NCBI GenBank assembly: GCA_037176705.1
Contig: CM073898.1
Span: forward strand, 40,815,988-40,879,987
DNA: 64,000 bases
Reading direction: 5' to 3'
Source: Molossus alvarezi
Lineage: Eukaryota > Chordata > Mammalia > Chiroptera > Molossidae
Part shown: one piece after another, positions 11,835-24,564 of the stretch
How the letters are laid out: each line of letters opens with the position of its first letter
Numbering within the stretch: the stretch's first letter is position 1
Program-made: the position numbers and the translations under genes
The notes under the pieces: model-generated
Database searches by the model: none
What the model was told of the DNA's origin: nothing
What the model saw: only the letters and a program-made list of their open reading frames with translations

Positions 11835-12081
11835 GTATCCTCACCTGAGGACATTTTTTTCCTTTTTTTTTTTTTCCAGGTAGAGTGGGAGAGAGAGAGA
11901 AAGAGAAAGAGAGAGAGAAACATTGACGTGAAAGGGACACATCGAGTGGCTGCCACCCACACAACCAACCAGGGCCGGGAACAAACTGCAACCGAGCTAC
12001 GCGCCCCTAGCGGGAACCGAACTCAGGTCTCTCTGGACCGCAGGCCAACACTCCAACCACTGAGCCAAATCAGCCACGGCA
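11835..12081 (-). mobile_element. Bat VES-type SINE, antisense
   Basis: The reverse complement starts at GCCGTGGCTGATTTGGCTCA and ends in the ATCCTCACCTGAGGA hairpin, a CT-rich body and an A-rich tail. The target-site duplication AAAATATT is at 11,827-11,834 and 12,082-12,089. It was inserted into an old L1. Confidence 0.93.
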
Positions 12082-12089
12082 AAAATATT

Positions 12090-12495
12090 TTCAATTTATA
12101 ATAAAACACTACATAGAAAATTCTAAAGGACGTAGCCAAAGCAATACCTAGAGGAATATTTATAATCTTGAATGTTCATATTAATAAAATTAAAATGCAG
12201 AAAATTATTAAGATTAGATCCATCTCAAGAAGGTAGGGAGAAATACAACAAATTTTTAAAAAGTAGAAGGAAGAAAATAGCTAATAACAAATATATTAAG
12301 AGGATCAGCAAAGGCAACTGTGGTTTTTTTTAAAAGAATAAGAATTTGATAACTCTCTGGTATAAATGATTAAGAAAAAAAAAGATAAAGTACGACAAAG
12401 TGATATCAGGAGTGAAAAGAGGAATTTAAAGACCAAAAAGACATTTGAGGAAAATAAGATTTTACCATAGAAAATTATACAAATAAAATTTTTTT
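12090..12495 (+). mobile_element. Ancient LINE-1 ORF2 fragment (3' piece)
   Basis: Continues 11,560-11,834 across the SINE: 'aggacgtagccaaagcaata' and 'agaggaatatttataat' match the ORF2 linker that reads AKAVL-GKFIA in the younger L1 near 38,180. Heavily decayed. Confidence 0.55.
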
Positions 12496-12509
12496 AAAAA
12501 AGTTTTCAG

Positions 12510-12756
12510 CCCTGGCCAGTTTGGTTCAGCAGTTAGAACATTAGCCCATGGACCAGAGAGACCTGGGTTTGGTTCCTGCTAAGGGCATGTACCTCGGTTG
12601 CAGTTTGTCCCCGGCCCCAGATGGGGTCGTGTGGGTGGCGGCGACCAGTTGATGTGTCTCTCTCACATTGATGTTTCTCTCTTTTCCTCCTTTTCTCCCT
12701 CCCACTCTATCTGAAGATAAATGCAAAAAGTGTCCTGGGGTGAGAATAAAAAAAAA
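12510..12756 (+). mobile_element. Bat VES-type SINE
   Basis: Complete copy with head, pyrimidine body, diverged terminal hairpin (TGTCCTGGGGTGAGAAT) and A tail. The 14-bp target-site duplication AAAAAAGTTTTCAG is perfect (12,496-12,509 and 12,751-12,764). Confidence 0.94.
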
Positions 12757-12764
12757 GTTTTCAG

Positions 12765-15700
12765 GTCTTGGTAGCAAAGACCACATGACTTCAATCCTTC
12801 AAAGAAGTGCAGTGCCCAGTTAAGCCCCATATTTACCCTGGCTTTCTCCCTGGGCTTATTTTCTTATCTACTGTTCATGGAAATGGAGTGCAACGAGCCT
12901 CACAAGGCAGAGGAAAGAGAGCTGCTAAGCTGGCTGAATTTTGGGAAGTAGAGAAGTAGAGAGGAGAAAACCACAGACGAGGAATTAAGAAAAAAAAAAT
13001 TATTTGGTTCCTTGGCTGACTTTGAATCTTCACATACATTGGGTAAAATTCCAGGAATTCTATCAGAAAACAGATGAAGAGGGGCTGAGATCTGAAGGCA
13101 GTTTTCAGATGTTGCACAAAATTGGACAGATGTTGGAGTTTCATCCAGCCAAAGGGAAAATTATTTGGTGAATACCCAGGAGAGTCTTTTGAGATCCCAG
13201 AAACACCATATCCTTGAAGTACTATAAAATTAAGGGCAATATCAAAATAGAAACACCCTATTAACACTTAAAATCTAGTCTCCACATGATCGAGATTATC
13301 AGCCAGAAGTATCATTTTTTCCCAGAACAAAACTCTATCCTCATCAGTAGAAGATAAAATCATTGAGATTCTATGTCATTCACAATATCAAAAATATAAT
13401 TTAAAAATTGCTAAATGTGCAAGGAAGCAGAAAAAAATGGCAGATAATAAAAATAGTAAGTATTAGAAACTCATCTAAAGATGATTCAGATACTGAAATT
13501 AACAGAAGACTTTAAAATAACTGTGACTAATATGTTAAATGAAATTGAGAAAAAGATGGACAAAAATAGATGAAAATATTATGCATTTTAACTAAGAAAT
13601 ACAATCCGTAAAACTGAATGCACATCCTAGAACTACAAAACACTATTTTATGGATAAAATTAAGAACTCACTAAGTGAATTTAACAGCAGAATAATCAAA
13701 GCATAACACAAGATAAGGGAACTAAAAGACTGGCCAGAAGAAAACCTCTGAATTGAATGTAAGAAAAAAAAGAAACCAGAAAAGGAATGTAAAAGAGATT
13801 TGGTACACTGCAAAAATATACATGCTTTGCTGTCCCATAGGAACAGGAAGAGAGTGGGAGGGGCCATATTTGAAGAAATAATGGTTAAAAATTAGAAATT
13901 CTTGATAGGATGAAAGACATCAACCCACATATTCGAGAAGCTCAGTGAACCACAGTAGGATGAGTTAAAGGAAAATCATTCCTGGGCATATTATAGTCAA
14001 GCTGCTGAAAGCCAAAATTAAAGAAAATCTTAAAAGCAGAGTGTGGTGAGAGGAGAATATTGTTGTTTAGAGGATGATAATAAAAACGAAAGCCTACTTC
14101 TTAACATTGACCATTAAAAAACAAAAACCCACAGAAGACAATAAAACAACATTGCTATAGTTTTGGAAAATAAAATGCAAATCTAAATTTCTATATTCAG
14201 CAAAAATATCTTTCAAAAACAAAAAGGAAATAAAGATATTCTCAGAGAAATGTATTGTCAGTGCACCTACAATACAAGAGAGGCAAAAGGAATTTCTTCA
14301 GTCAAAAAGAAAATGATCCCAGATGGAAGAACAGATGTAAAAGATTTGAAAAACATAATTAATGGAATTTTTCCAATATACATATATTAAAAGTTATATC
14401 TAACAACTGTAGAATATGCAATTTTTTCAAGTGCATAAAAATATTTTAACACATAGAATGTATTCTAGACCATAAAACAAGTCTCAACACACTTCAAAAG
14501 ATTGCAGTTATAAAGTATATAACTTCTGATGACATTGGAATTAAGTTCAAACTAAATATCTAAATATTTAGAAATTAAGCAACATATTTCTAAATAACCA
14601 TAGGTCTTACAGACCCATGTCCTATAGACCTGTGTCTGTAAAACCTATAAAACAATTTCTACTAAAATGTAACTAAGAAGAAATAGAAAACTTTATAAGT
14701 AATTTGACTCTTGGAGAAATTAAATAGGGAATTAAATACCTATCCACCAAAAAAAAAAAAATTATTAGTCCAGATGCTTTTATCTTAGAATTTAACCATT
14801 CAGAAAGAATAACACTAATACCATACAAATTATTTCAAGGAAGGAGAAAAAATGGCAAAGATTTTCACACTAGATTAAAAAAAAACTATAATGAAACCAC
14901 AGATTTTTAAAAAATGAAGGTAAAAATACAGCTGCAATGTAAGCAGATGTAAAAAGATATGCCTGCGAGTACTAATTAAAATAACTCTTGTATAACTATA
15001 ATAATACCAGACAAAGTAGATTTTAAGACAAAGTATTTATAGAGATAAAGGACATTTCACAATTAAAAAGTCAATCCACCAAGAATTTTTAACAATTCTA
15101 ACTATGTATCCAGCAAATAACAGCTTCCAAATATATAAACTCAAAATGGAAAAGACTCAAATAAGAAATAGAAAAATCTATAGTAATAATAGATGATTTT
15201 ACCACACTTTTCACAGTAACTGATAGAAATATCAAGAAAAAGAACCTGTAGGAATATGGAATATTTGAGCAACATGATGATTTTCCTAACCAAAGGAATA
15301 TTTATAGAAAAATGTACCAAAAATACTAAATTATTTTCAAGTACCCATGGAACATTTATCAAAATTGATGATATGATGATACATTCAGCTGATTTTAAAA
15401 GTTAATTTACTAAGGTTTAAAATTATACTTTTATTTCAGAAAAATTAAGCTGAAAGTCATTAACAAAAACATGCACTATTCCAAAGTGTTTAGAAACTAA
15501 GCAAAACCCTCTAAATAATTATCAACACATAATAAAAATTTAAGTATATTTTACTGAGCCATAGTAAATATGCTACATATTAAATTTTGTAGGGTGAAGC
15601 TAAAGCTATACTGGATGGACATTAAAACCTTACATGCATGCACATATTAAAAAAATGTAAAAGTCTCAGAAACTATTATCCAATTACCTACTAAAAGGGG

Positions 15701-15816
15701 TTAGAAAGAGCAAGTAAAACCATAAGAATACACAAATAACCAAACAATCAAAATAAGGACAGAAATTAATAACATATACAATAAACATGCAATAGGATAA
15801 AAAATCAACAAAGCTC
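12765..15816 (+). mobile_element. Ancient LINE-1: 5' UTR, ORF1 and 5' half of ORF2
   Basis: Read in order, the region follows an L1M plan. There is a probable 5' UTR (12,765-13,270), ORF1 (about 13,270-14,330, with 'gcaaaaatatctttcaaaaa' and 'aagatattctcagagaaatg' near the ORF1 C-terminus), a spacer, then ORF2 endonuclease text ('accagacaaagtagatttta' at about 15,005 and 'gtcaatccaccaagaat' at about 15,070). All frames are broken by many stops. It continues beyond the LTR at 15,817. Confidence 0.6.
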
Positions 15817-16299
15817 TGGTGGGCTGAATAATGGCCCCTAAATATAAACTATCTGGGTCTTAATTCCTGCAATCTGTGTATTACCTTGTACGGCAAAAGG
15901 GACTTTGACAATATGACTAAATTAAACATTTGGGGAATCCCAAATTGTTCTGGATTATAATCATAAGTGTTTTATAAGAGAAAGGCAAAGGAATATCTGA
16001 GCACAGAGACAAGACAGTGTGACAGCTGAAGCCAGCTGCTATACTTCGGGCTATGAAAATAAAAGAAAGGCCAAAAGCTAAGATAGCAAGGAACACAACT
16101 CCAGAAACTGGAAAGTGTAAAGTAATGGATTATCCCCCACAAGCTCCACAGGGAGTGCAGTCCTGCTGACACTATGATTTCCGCCCAGTGAAACTGACAC
16201 TGGATTTTTGGCCTCCAAAATTGTAAGAGAATACAGTTGTGCTCTTTTAAGCCATCACACTTGTGGTGATACGTTACCCAGCAATAGGGAATCAATACA
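15817..16299 (+). mobile_element. MLT1-like ERVL-MaLR solo LTR
   Basis: Begins TGGTGGGCTGAATAATGGCC and ends GCAATAGGGAATCAATACA. In between it has 'ggcaaaagggactttgaca', 'cctgctgacactatgatttc' and 'ttttaagccatcacacttgt'. This order matches the mammal-wide MLT1 LTR group as I remember it. No internal retroviral region is present. It lies inside the ancient L1, so it is younger than that element. The subfamily letter is not determined. Confidence 0.65.
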
Positions 16300-17274
16300 A
16301 AAACCAAAGTTTGGTTTTGGTGGGGGAGGAGGTGGGGAGAATATATATGGTAAACCTTGAGCAAGACATTTAAAAAAATATTGAGAACAAATAAAAAAAA
16401 AACATTACTATAGATTTTTATAGATATTAAAAATATAAATTTAGGTGAAATGAAAAATGCTTGAAATGCACACCTCAAAGTGAACACAAGAAAAAAAACA
16501 GCAAATTTCTGTTTTAGTAAACCTATTAAAAATTTAATGAATTTTTAAAACCCTTTCTACAGATAAGTTTCCAGCTCAGAAAGCTTCATTGCTTAAGTCT
16601 TTCAAACTTTTAAGAAACATCACTGATCTTATACCAAGCTTTCCAGAGAAAATAAGAGAATAGTTTTTTAAGCCAACTTAATCTTTTGTGTGTGTGTGGT
16701 ACATGCCCTCAGCAGGAACCGAACTCGGGACTCTCTGGTCTGCAGGCCGACGCTCAACTGCTGAGCCAAACTGGCCAGGGCGAAGCCAGCTTAATCTTGA
16801 TATCAAAATCTGATGAAGCTATTTCAAGAAAGATAAAACCTAGTTATCATGAATATTGATACAGCAATTCTAAAAATATTAGCAAATGAAATCTAGCAAT
16901 TTATTTAAAAGAATGATACATCATAAACAGATTGTTTGCCCCCCCCCCAGGAATGTATGGTTAGTTAACTTTAAATATTCACAAGTGCAATTCACCTTAT
17001 TAACAACATGATGAAAAATAAAATTCATATCTCAATAGATAAAACCAAATCATCAGCTAAAGTAAAAAATAAACACTATTAAAACTAATAAATAAATTTG
17101 TAAGGTACTGGTCAGTACGGTAAGAGAAATAAAAAATAAAATATATAAGAATTTCAGAAAAATCATAAACCTACCATTAATTCATTAACAATATATTTAT
17201 AAAAAAAATCAAACTAATTTAAAAATATAATTCATTAATTTTCATTTTAGTAATATCACCAATTTTTTAATTAA
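16300..17274 (+). mobile_element. Ancient LINE-1 continued: ORF2 middle (reverse transcriptase region)
   Basis: Sense text 'tagcaaatgaaatctagcaa', 'aggaatgtatggttagttaa' and 'tctcaatagataaaaccaaa' aligns in order with the ORF2 reverse transcriptase part of the younger L1 (compare 38,940-39,110). Interrupted by a SINE head at 16,686-16,782. Non-coding. Confidence 0.6.
16686..16782 (-). mobile_element. SINE reduced to its tRNA-like head, with CA tail
   Basis: On the minus strand about 83 bases of VES-type head (GCCCTGGCCAGTTTGGCTCA to GGGCATGTACC) pass straight into (AC)n. The body and terminal hairpin are absent. It is flanked by a 16-bp target-site duplication with one mismatch, AAGCCAACTTAATCTT at 16,670-16,685 and AAGCCAGCTTAATCTT at 16,783-16,798, so the short form is what inserted rather than the result of later deletion across the flank. 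Confidence 0.88.
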
Positions 17275-17560
17275 AAATTAATCTTTATTGTTGAAAGCAT
17301 CACAGATGTCCCCCTCTTATTCCCCCACTGACCCCCTCCACCCTGTTCCTGCTCCCCCACAAGCCTTCACCACACTACTGTTGGAGTCCATGGGTTATGC
17401 ATACATGCATATCAGTTCTTTGGTTAATCTCTTCCTTTCCCTACCCACTTCCCTCCGAAATTTGTCAGTGTGTTCCATGTTCTCTGGATCTATTTTGTTC
17501 ATCAGCTTATTATTTTTATTAGATTCCACAAATAAACTTGTGGTTTTGCTTAGCATACTA
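17275..17560 (-). mobile_element. Bat-type LINE-1 3' end, antisense
   Basis: Reverse complement of the same 3' UTR seen at 11,300-11,545: minus-strand 'agagattaaccaaagaactg', 'ctttcaacaataaagatta'. The poly(A) signal reads TTTATT at 17,284-17,289. The 94-codon frame on the plus strand is an antisense artefact. Inserted in the ancient L1. Confidence 0.85.
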
Positions 17561-19150
17561 TTATCAATTTAATATCAAATATTACTAATATTAATCACTA
17601 TTGATATTGGTTACTATTAAATTAATGATTCCACCAGGAAGCTGAATATAGGATCAATATACAAAATTTAGTTTTTTCTGTGTACCAGTAATGAACAATT
17701 AAAAAATTTTAAATTGCAAATGATATAAATTAAAATAGAACAAAAATCCATCCAGTACAGAGAAATCATTTTACAAAATATAGATAAGGGAAATTATTGG
17801 AAGATCCAAAATTTTTTTATATATAACATTTTAGTGGAAATATGAAGGGTCAGAAATGATAAGATAATCTGGAAGAATAATTATGAAAGTCTTGCACTTG
17901 TGAGCAGGACGGATTATAAATCTTCAGTAATGAAAGCTATGGTGTTACTCCAAAAACAGACACACAGGCTAATAGAACAAAATATAGAGATGGAACAAAT
18001 CCATAAACATACCCACATATGTACACTCACTTGATTTATGAAAAAGGTTTTACAGCTTATATATAACTGTTCAGTGGAAAAGATGATCTTTCAATTATTG
18101 CTGCTGGGTCAAATGCGAACATATGAAAAATCTGAACCTTGATTCATATACCTATTGTGAAAGATAACACAATAACGAACAATAACGCCTCTATAATTTA
18201 ACTCAGAATAATATGTTGCTAATTTTTCTATACAGGACACAAAAAGCCTAACCACAAAGGAAAGGATGTGTTAAAAATAATAACTTCTATGAATCTAAAG
18301 ACACCATTAAGAGAGTAAAAAGCCACACAACAGAACAATATATAGGACTATCTAACAAATAAACTGAATTCCAGATATGTAAGTAATTCCTAGTTACTAA
18401 AAAAAAAAAAGAAAAATGGGCAAGTAGCTTGAATAGGCACTTTGCAAACTAAAACATCAAGATGACCAATAAACATGAAAACAACTTCATTATTCATCTG
18501 AGAAATATGTTTATACTACAATGAGATATCACTATATACATTTCAGATTTGCTAAATTAGGAAAACACTGATAATTCAAAGTAATGGAGAGTTGTGAAAC
18601 AACTGGATCTGCTGATGGCACTGTTGGTTGGTATAACTACTGTAGAAAACTGGTAGTTTCTACTAAGACTGGTATGCACACCACATAACCCAACAGTCTC
18701 ACCTCCAGGTATAGTAGTAGAAATGCATATATATGTGCACCAAAAGGCATTTATTAGAGTATTCAGTGTCTCACTATTTATTAAAATCTGGAAACAGACA
18801 AATATCCATCAAGAGTATATATAGATATACACATATACAAGAGAATAATAAACAGCTTTGATAATTAACAAAATGTTGCTATACACAACCACATTAATGA
18901 ATTTCATAAATATAATGTTGAGCAAAATTAGCTAGACATAAAAGAACACCTAGTAGATCAATCATTTAGCTAAAATTCAAATATAGGCATAATCTAGACA
19001 TTCAGAATAATATATAATCTAAAGTGACATCATAATACTCTGTAATGTTAGAAGTCAGATAGTAGTTACATTTGGGAATTGGATGCTATTTCTTGACTAT
19101 GTAGTGGTCAAATGAGTGTTTCCTTTTGTAAGAATTCATTGACTTGTCTG
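17561..19150 (+). mobile_element. Ancient LINE-1 continued: ORF2 C-terminal half and 3' UTR
   Basis: Landmarks in order: 'ccaccaggaagctgaatata', 'acagagaaatcatttta', 'agatgaccaataaacatgaa' (about 18,460), 'caatgagatatcactatata' (about 18,520), 'ctgatggcactgttggttgg' (about 18,613) and 'gaaacagacaaatatccatc' (about 18,792). These correspond to the ORF2 end of L1 and compare with 40,560-40,940 of the younger copy. The 3' UTR fades out near 19,150. Confidence 0.65.
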
Positions 19151-19884
19151 AATTCATTGAGCCACTAATTATTTATGCATTGTGTATATGTTCTACTTTA
19201 AGAAATGTTTACCTTAAGCAAAAAAAAAAAAGCTATGTCATCATGATCTCTGACTTGGAAAATGTTCATTCTTATGATGTGCATGATTTTGAATTTACTA
19301 TTTTACTTATTCATTCAATACACATTTACATAAAATCTGAAAAATCACATGGTTAGAATTTTCCCCTTATTACTAAATATTATTTGTAACTTCTTTTTAA
19401 TGACTACATAATATATCAAAATATTTATAATTTTATAGTATATGTACTCTCATTTAAGAACTGAGCATTTGCATGGTTTACAATTCTACCCTGTTACAAA
19501 TAGCACTGAAATGAATAACCTTGCATTTTAATTTCTGACAGTTCATAAATATACACATTTGTTTGGCCTAAGGAATATGAACATTTTTTTCCATATTATT
19601 GTATAGAAAATGTGTACTAATTTGCAGTTCCATAGACTTTCTGTAGTTTTTCCACAGAGGTTGCAAAACCGTGACATTCATGGTATAAAGTGTATTTTCT
19701 AAATACCTTAAATGTTTAAAAAACATTTACTAGAAAAACAGTAATCATTGTTCCTAACTGTGTGAAATTAGAGTTAGCCTAGGTTCCCAGCTCTCATTCT
19801 TGGGCTGCAAAAGTATTTCAATTTATATAATTTGTGTCAAGGAACAATCATGGAGCAAGTGACTAATTCTGTAGAAATAAACAT
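19151..19884. other. Unassigned AT-rich sequence
   Basis: An 11-bp direct repeat GAATTCATTGA occurs at 19,132-19,142 and 19,150-19,160. No gene recognised. Confidence 0.45.
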
Positions 19885-20027
19885 GATTATAAGGACCCGT
19901 TTTTAATCCTAGCCTTGATGCTCATTACCCATGGAGTTGGTAAGTGATTTCAGCTATCGGAGCCTTAGTTTCCACCTATGTAAAAGAAGGTAATCAGTAA
20001 TAGTACATAGTATTGCTGTGAACACTA

Positions 20028-20072
<45 letters not shown>

Positions 20073-20110
20073 GCCTTACATAGTGTCTGGTTCAGGTGTT
20101 ATTCAATAAG
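19885..20110 (+). mobile_element. MIR SINE fragment with embedded CA repeat
   Basis: MIR-core-like order: 'taagtgatttcagctatcgg', 'ccttagtttccacctatgta' and a 3' part 'attcaataagtga'. A (CA)n run has expanded inside it. Confidence 0.6.
20034..20068. repeat. (CA)n microsatellite
   Basis: About 17 uninterrupted CA units. Confidence 0.95.
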
Positions 20111-21595
20111 TGATATGTTTTTCCCTTTTCAATCATGACATGCTTTCAATAATCCATAGTAATGGGTCAAATGGCATAGATAATTCTAAAACTTTATATC
20201 ATATCAGACTTTTTACTAAATGATAAAATAAAAGGAGCTGATTTATTTCAGTTTCCCCACCTATTCCTACCCTCCTAGGAAAAAATAAATAAATAAACAA
20301 ACAAACAAACTAGATACCAAAAACTGCAGAATCAAGCTATAAATAATTAAGAGCTGGTCTTGGGTCTTATTTTATGCTAAAAAATCTGAATTATTATGAA
20401 ATTAAAAGCCCCTTTGCAAGTTGTGTTTTCATTTGGCCTTTAATAAGTAACTTTCAAATATCTTGATTTTTTAAAAAGGGCCTTTAAAAATCATATCAGA
20501 GGTTAGGAAAGGGCTCCACTTAACAATATTTTTTTCCATGTGAGTACTATCGTTAAGACAATTATCACTGATCACCTTTTAGTGATATTTCAAAACCACT
20601 TGAATATTTTTTAAAAGGTCACCCAAAGCTACATAACTCATAAAGCTGAACAGCACAAATGGGGCTTTTGCATTTGTTCAGACATGCACCAGGTTTTAGT
20701 TCCTACAGGCAAACAGACGGTTTTCTCTTTAGCAGTTTGCCAAATGTATTTTAGAATGTCCAAAATTTAAAATGTTGATGTGTGAGAAGCAACTACATAA
20801 TGAAAGAATCCATGCACCATTAAAATGATAATGTGAATCACTCTTTCAAATGTGCTAAGTGCAACTAACTAGATTGATTATATGGAGAGGATGAGAAAGG
20901 TAAATAGGTAATATTTTGAGTGGAAAAGATAGTAAACTTCCCCAGTCAACATTAACTTTTTTTTCCTTTTTTTTTTGTTGTTGTTGCAAATATCAAATTA
21001 TGACCATGGAATATGTATAACAAGCCACAATGCAACTCCTGATTATTCAGGGCCTAATCATGCAGTTTGTGTTTTATACCAGCCATTTGCTTCTACTTTT
21101 CCTGCCTGCTGCCTGCGTTTTGCCATTTCACTGCTTGTTAGTCTTTGGCCAGAGTATCCCAGAAAAAGGCATTTTAAAAAAGGAGGTGGGGGGGAGGCAG
21201 GCCAAACCACTTGAACTTCTTCCAGTTTTGTCTGAAGTTCCTAGAGAAAGACTGGCTCTCCACATCCCCAGTACCCTTAGACGCGGGCATATGACAAAAA
21301 AAAATGAGTATATACATTTTTAAAAATCAACCAGGATGTGGAGGGAACCCAAAATGAAATAAAAACTGTAGCAAATGAATAAACTGTGTTATAAACGAAT
21401 AACATATCTACAAGGAATGTGAAAGAAAAGAAAAGAATTAACCAAAGTTAATGTGGAAAACATATTTTGGCTACTATAAGGCTAAATTAAAAAGATACTC
21501 TACACCAACGCTATACTCTAGTTAAAAAAAAAAAATGTTTCTTATAGGGAAATGGATCAACCAATCTGGAACTACTTAATGTATATATTAAGGTT
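20111..21595. other. Unassigned sequence with (AAAY)n tract at 20,284-20,311
   Basis: The simple tract AAATAAATAAACAAACAAAC lies near 20,290. The 20,970-21,290 part is relatively non-repetitive and GC-richer, carrying overlapping frames of 79 and 97 codons with no recognisable motif. Nothing coding is supported. Confidence 0.4.
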
Positions 21596-21599
21596 GATA

Positions 21600-22925
21600 A
21601 AATATGTAAGTATAATATAAATAATAAGAGCCAGATTTGTCACTGTCAGAGAAAGAAATGACAAATATGGAAGATAGAAGGCTAGCCTCAACCTCATAGT
21701 GTTAGATTGGAATTGGAAGTATCAGTATACACTCATTTTAAAAATTCTATAGATATATAGATAAATACAGAAATAAAAACATATGTATATGTATGTGTTA
21801 CTGTACATATATCTAATTTCTAGCTCTGTCTGCACCTCAGTAGCAATGAGCATACCTAGTACTCAGATCTTAGTTTCTAAACACAATTTTTCAACAAAAG
21901 AACCCATCACTTCTTGGTAAAGTGGTTGATTCTGAATCTAGGGTAGAGAAAATTAAAGATGTGTCTAGAGCATCTTGTGGTGCCACAAAGTAAAGAAGTG
22001 CTCAAAAAAGATGGGAACCTGTTAAAAGGGTAAGAGCACCAACATGAAAGACTCTACATGGCCAAAGCCCAGACAACTTGAATAACAAAATAAATAATGA
22101 TAGTATCAGGTTAAACCATAGAATAAAATGAGTATCCATGAGTCTATAGTGATGTACATAAATAGGTGGAAACAAAAATAAATGGGGAAGAAGGGTCAGC
22201 TCTTCCTTACAAAATAACTGCAAAATCACCATTAGGAAATAATACTAATTGTTGGAAGTCAAGATTTACCAATGAATACTAAAATTAGTAAGTGAAAGCT
22301 TGAGAAGAAACAGGATATTTGTATAGCCTCAAAGAATATCTCCCAACATCTTTATTAATCATGTCAGGAAATAGCAACTTAATGGCAGAAAAGAAGACAC
22401 CACCTTAAATAAGGTCACTGTATAAAAGCCATAACATTATCTATCTCCTGATAAGATGTAATGAGAAGGGGAACATCATGTCTTCAGCATCCTTGCCAAA
22501 AATTCACAACCCTGATATAATTATGGCAAAACACCAACTACAAATTGAGTATTCTACAAAACAACTAACCAGTACTCTTCAAAATGCCAAGATCACAAAG
22601 ACAAGGAAAGGCTGAGGAACTGTCATATATTGGAGGAGACTAAGACATTATAAGGACACCTGAATAGTAGGATCCTGAGTTGGATCATGGAACAAACAAA
22701 AGAAAAAAATTATAATAAAACACTAATGAAATATGAGTAGTGTGTGGTTTAGTCAATAGTATACATCAATGTTAATTTTTTAGTTTTAATCATTGTACTA
22801 TTATGTAGCACATTAACATTAAGGAAAGCTGAATAAATGGTATACTAGAATTCTGCAGTATTTTTGCAAGTTTTTCTTGTCTAAAGTTATTTCATAATAA
22901 AAGCTTTAAAAGTTATTTAGAATAA
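21600..22925 (+). mobile_element. Ancient LINE-1-type long 3' UTR
   Basis: The last 300 bases match the old L1 3' end pattern: 'taggatcctgagttggatca', 'gtttagtcaatagtatacat', 'gttaattttttagttttaat', and an A/T-rich end with 'cataataaaagctttaaaa'. The upstream 1 kb has the rambling non-coding text typical of the long 3' UTR of such elements. Assignment of the upstream part is less secure. Confidence 0.5.
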
Positions 22926-24564
22926 TAAGGAAGTGAATTAACTCTTCTGCATTATCCCATCAGTTGAGAATGGCTGAACATCATTTTTAACTACTGAAGA
23001 ATTATTTGGGTATATGGCATACACTAGGTACAAATACATTTTAAAAGGATAGTATAGTCTTGTTCTTGTCCTAGCTAATGCTAAAAATCTTTGGCAATCT
23101 TATTTGGGTATCTCTTGCAAATGCTAAGATCTCACACTGACATTTACAAATCAGTGTCCTCATATTACTTGGGCATGGAAACATTGTTAATTTATTCTAG
23201 TTGCTCTTTTGCATAGGAAGGACAGGGATGAATTATTGATCTGAATCAAACCCAATAAATACATTGATTTACCTGGATTTAAAATAAATTACCAACTATG
23301 CAAGAGTAAAAAAAACCATTTATCCAAAAGGATGGATACTCTTAGCAATGAATGCTTAAAAATAAAAGTTAATGCTACCAACATTTCTGAATATAAGACT
23401 ATCTGCATGTTTTTTCCATCAATACATTCTTACACACAGACATTTCAGAGCTTATTCCATTGCCAAGATATGGGGAACTATACACTTGCTGTATTTTGTC
23501 AACTCATTTCTTTCCCACACTTGATCTTTTAAGTATGATTTTCTGAAGTTTGGTAAAGATAACAATTGTGGGCTCAGTAAAATAGAACACTGGAGGAGAC
23601 ATACAAAAGACAAGTGACCTCGAGAGCTCCCTCTATTATTTGGAACTGTGTATTTTTCATAAAAGGTTTAAGGGCAAGACTTTTTTCCCTATTTTTTAAC
23701 CAAGTTTCATACTTGCATCGTAAGTGTATTTTCTCCCTTGACTCATACTCTACATGAAATTTAAGTTGATGCTTTTTGTAACACCTATAGCTTTATAACA
23801 ATCTTACCAATTTTAATCTTCTCACTGGACAGAAACAAAGGAATACTATCTCTACTGTTACCAACTAGAGGGATGTTTGAATGAACTGAAGAGTTTAAGA
23901 TCTCTATAATCTATTCATACATAGGTTTATGAAGAAAAATATGTGATTTGTTGAGTATTTCAAGATATTCAAAACAACCTATAGCTTCTGAATTTTACAC
24001 GTTTTTCCATTTTGAATCAACAATTGCACACAAACACTCGCAAACTGATAACCTCGCTTGCTTCCTCATTATGGAAACAAACAGAGGCATCATTCTTTTG
24101 CTAGAGTGGCTTGAGTTAGATTAAAATCAGAATTCATTAGTAGCAGTGCCTCTGTGATACTCTAAAAACTGCTACTGCAGCATTGGTCAAGTTAGATCCA
24201 GATGCCTCATATGAAGAAGCTTATATTAAACAGGAAATGTTCAAAGAGCAGAAATTACAAGAAATACCTAGAATTTCTCAACAAGATATGTTTTTCAGTC
24301 AACACGTTAGGTAAAACACCTTTTATCACATATTTACTATGCCATATTAAGCTAAAACTGTCACATGTAAAGCACAAAGCTATTAAAATGTCAGTAATGT
24401 CAACAAGAAATAACTTATTTAAATCCATGTTTAAAGAGATAAAACTTTTTTGTATCTTAAATCTATCCTACAGAATATAACTGTAGCATTCACGGAATTG
24501 AGTGACAATGATAACGAAAATGTAGGATTAAAAAAATTATATATCAATGCTAGTAGCACAAGTA
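22926..24564. other. Unassigned sequence
   Basis: No gene, SINE or recognisable old repeat. The 92-codon frame at 24,202-24,480 is Lys/Ile/Leu-rich because of AT-rich composition and has no recognisable motif. Confidence 0.45.
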
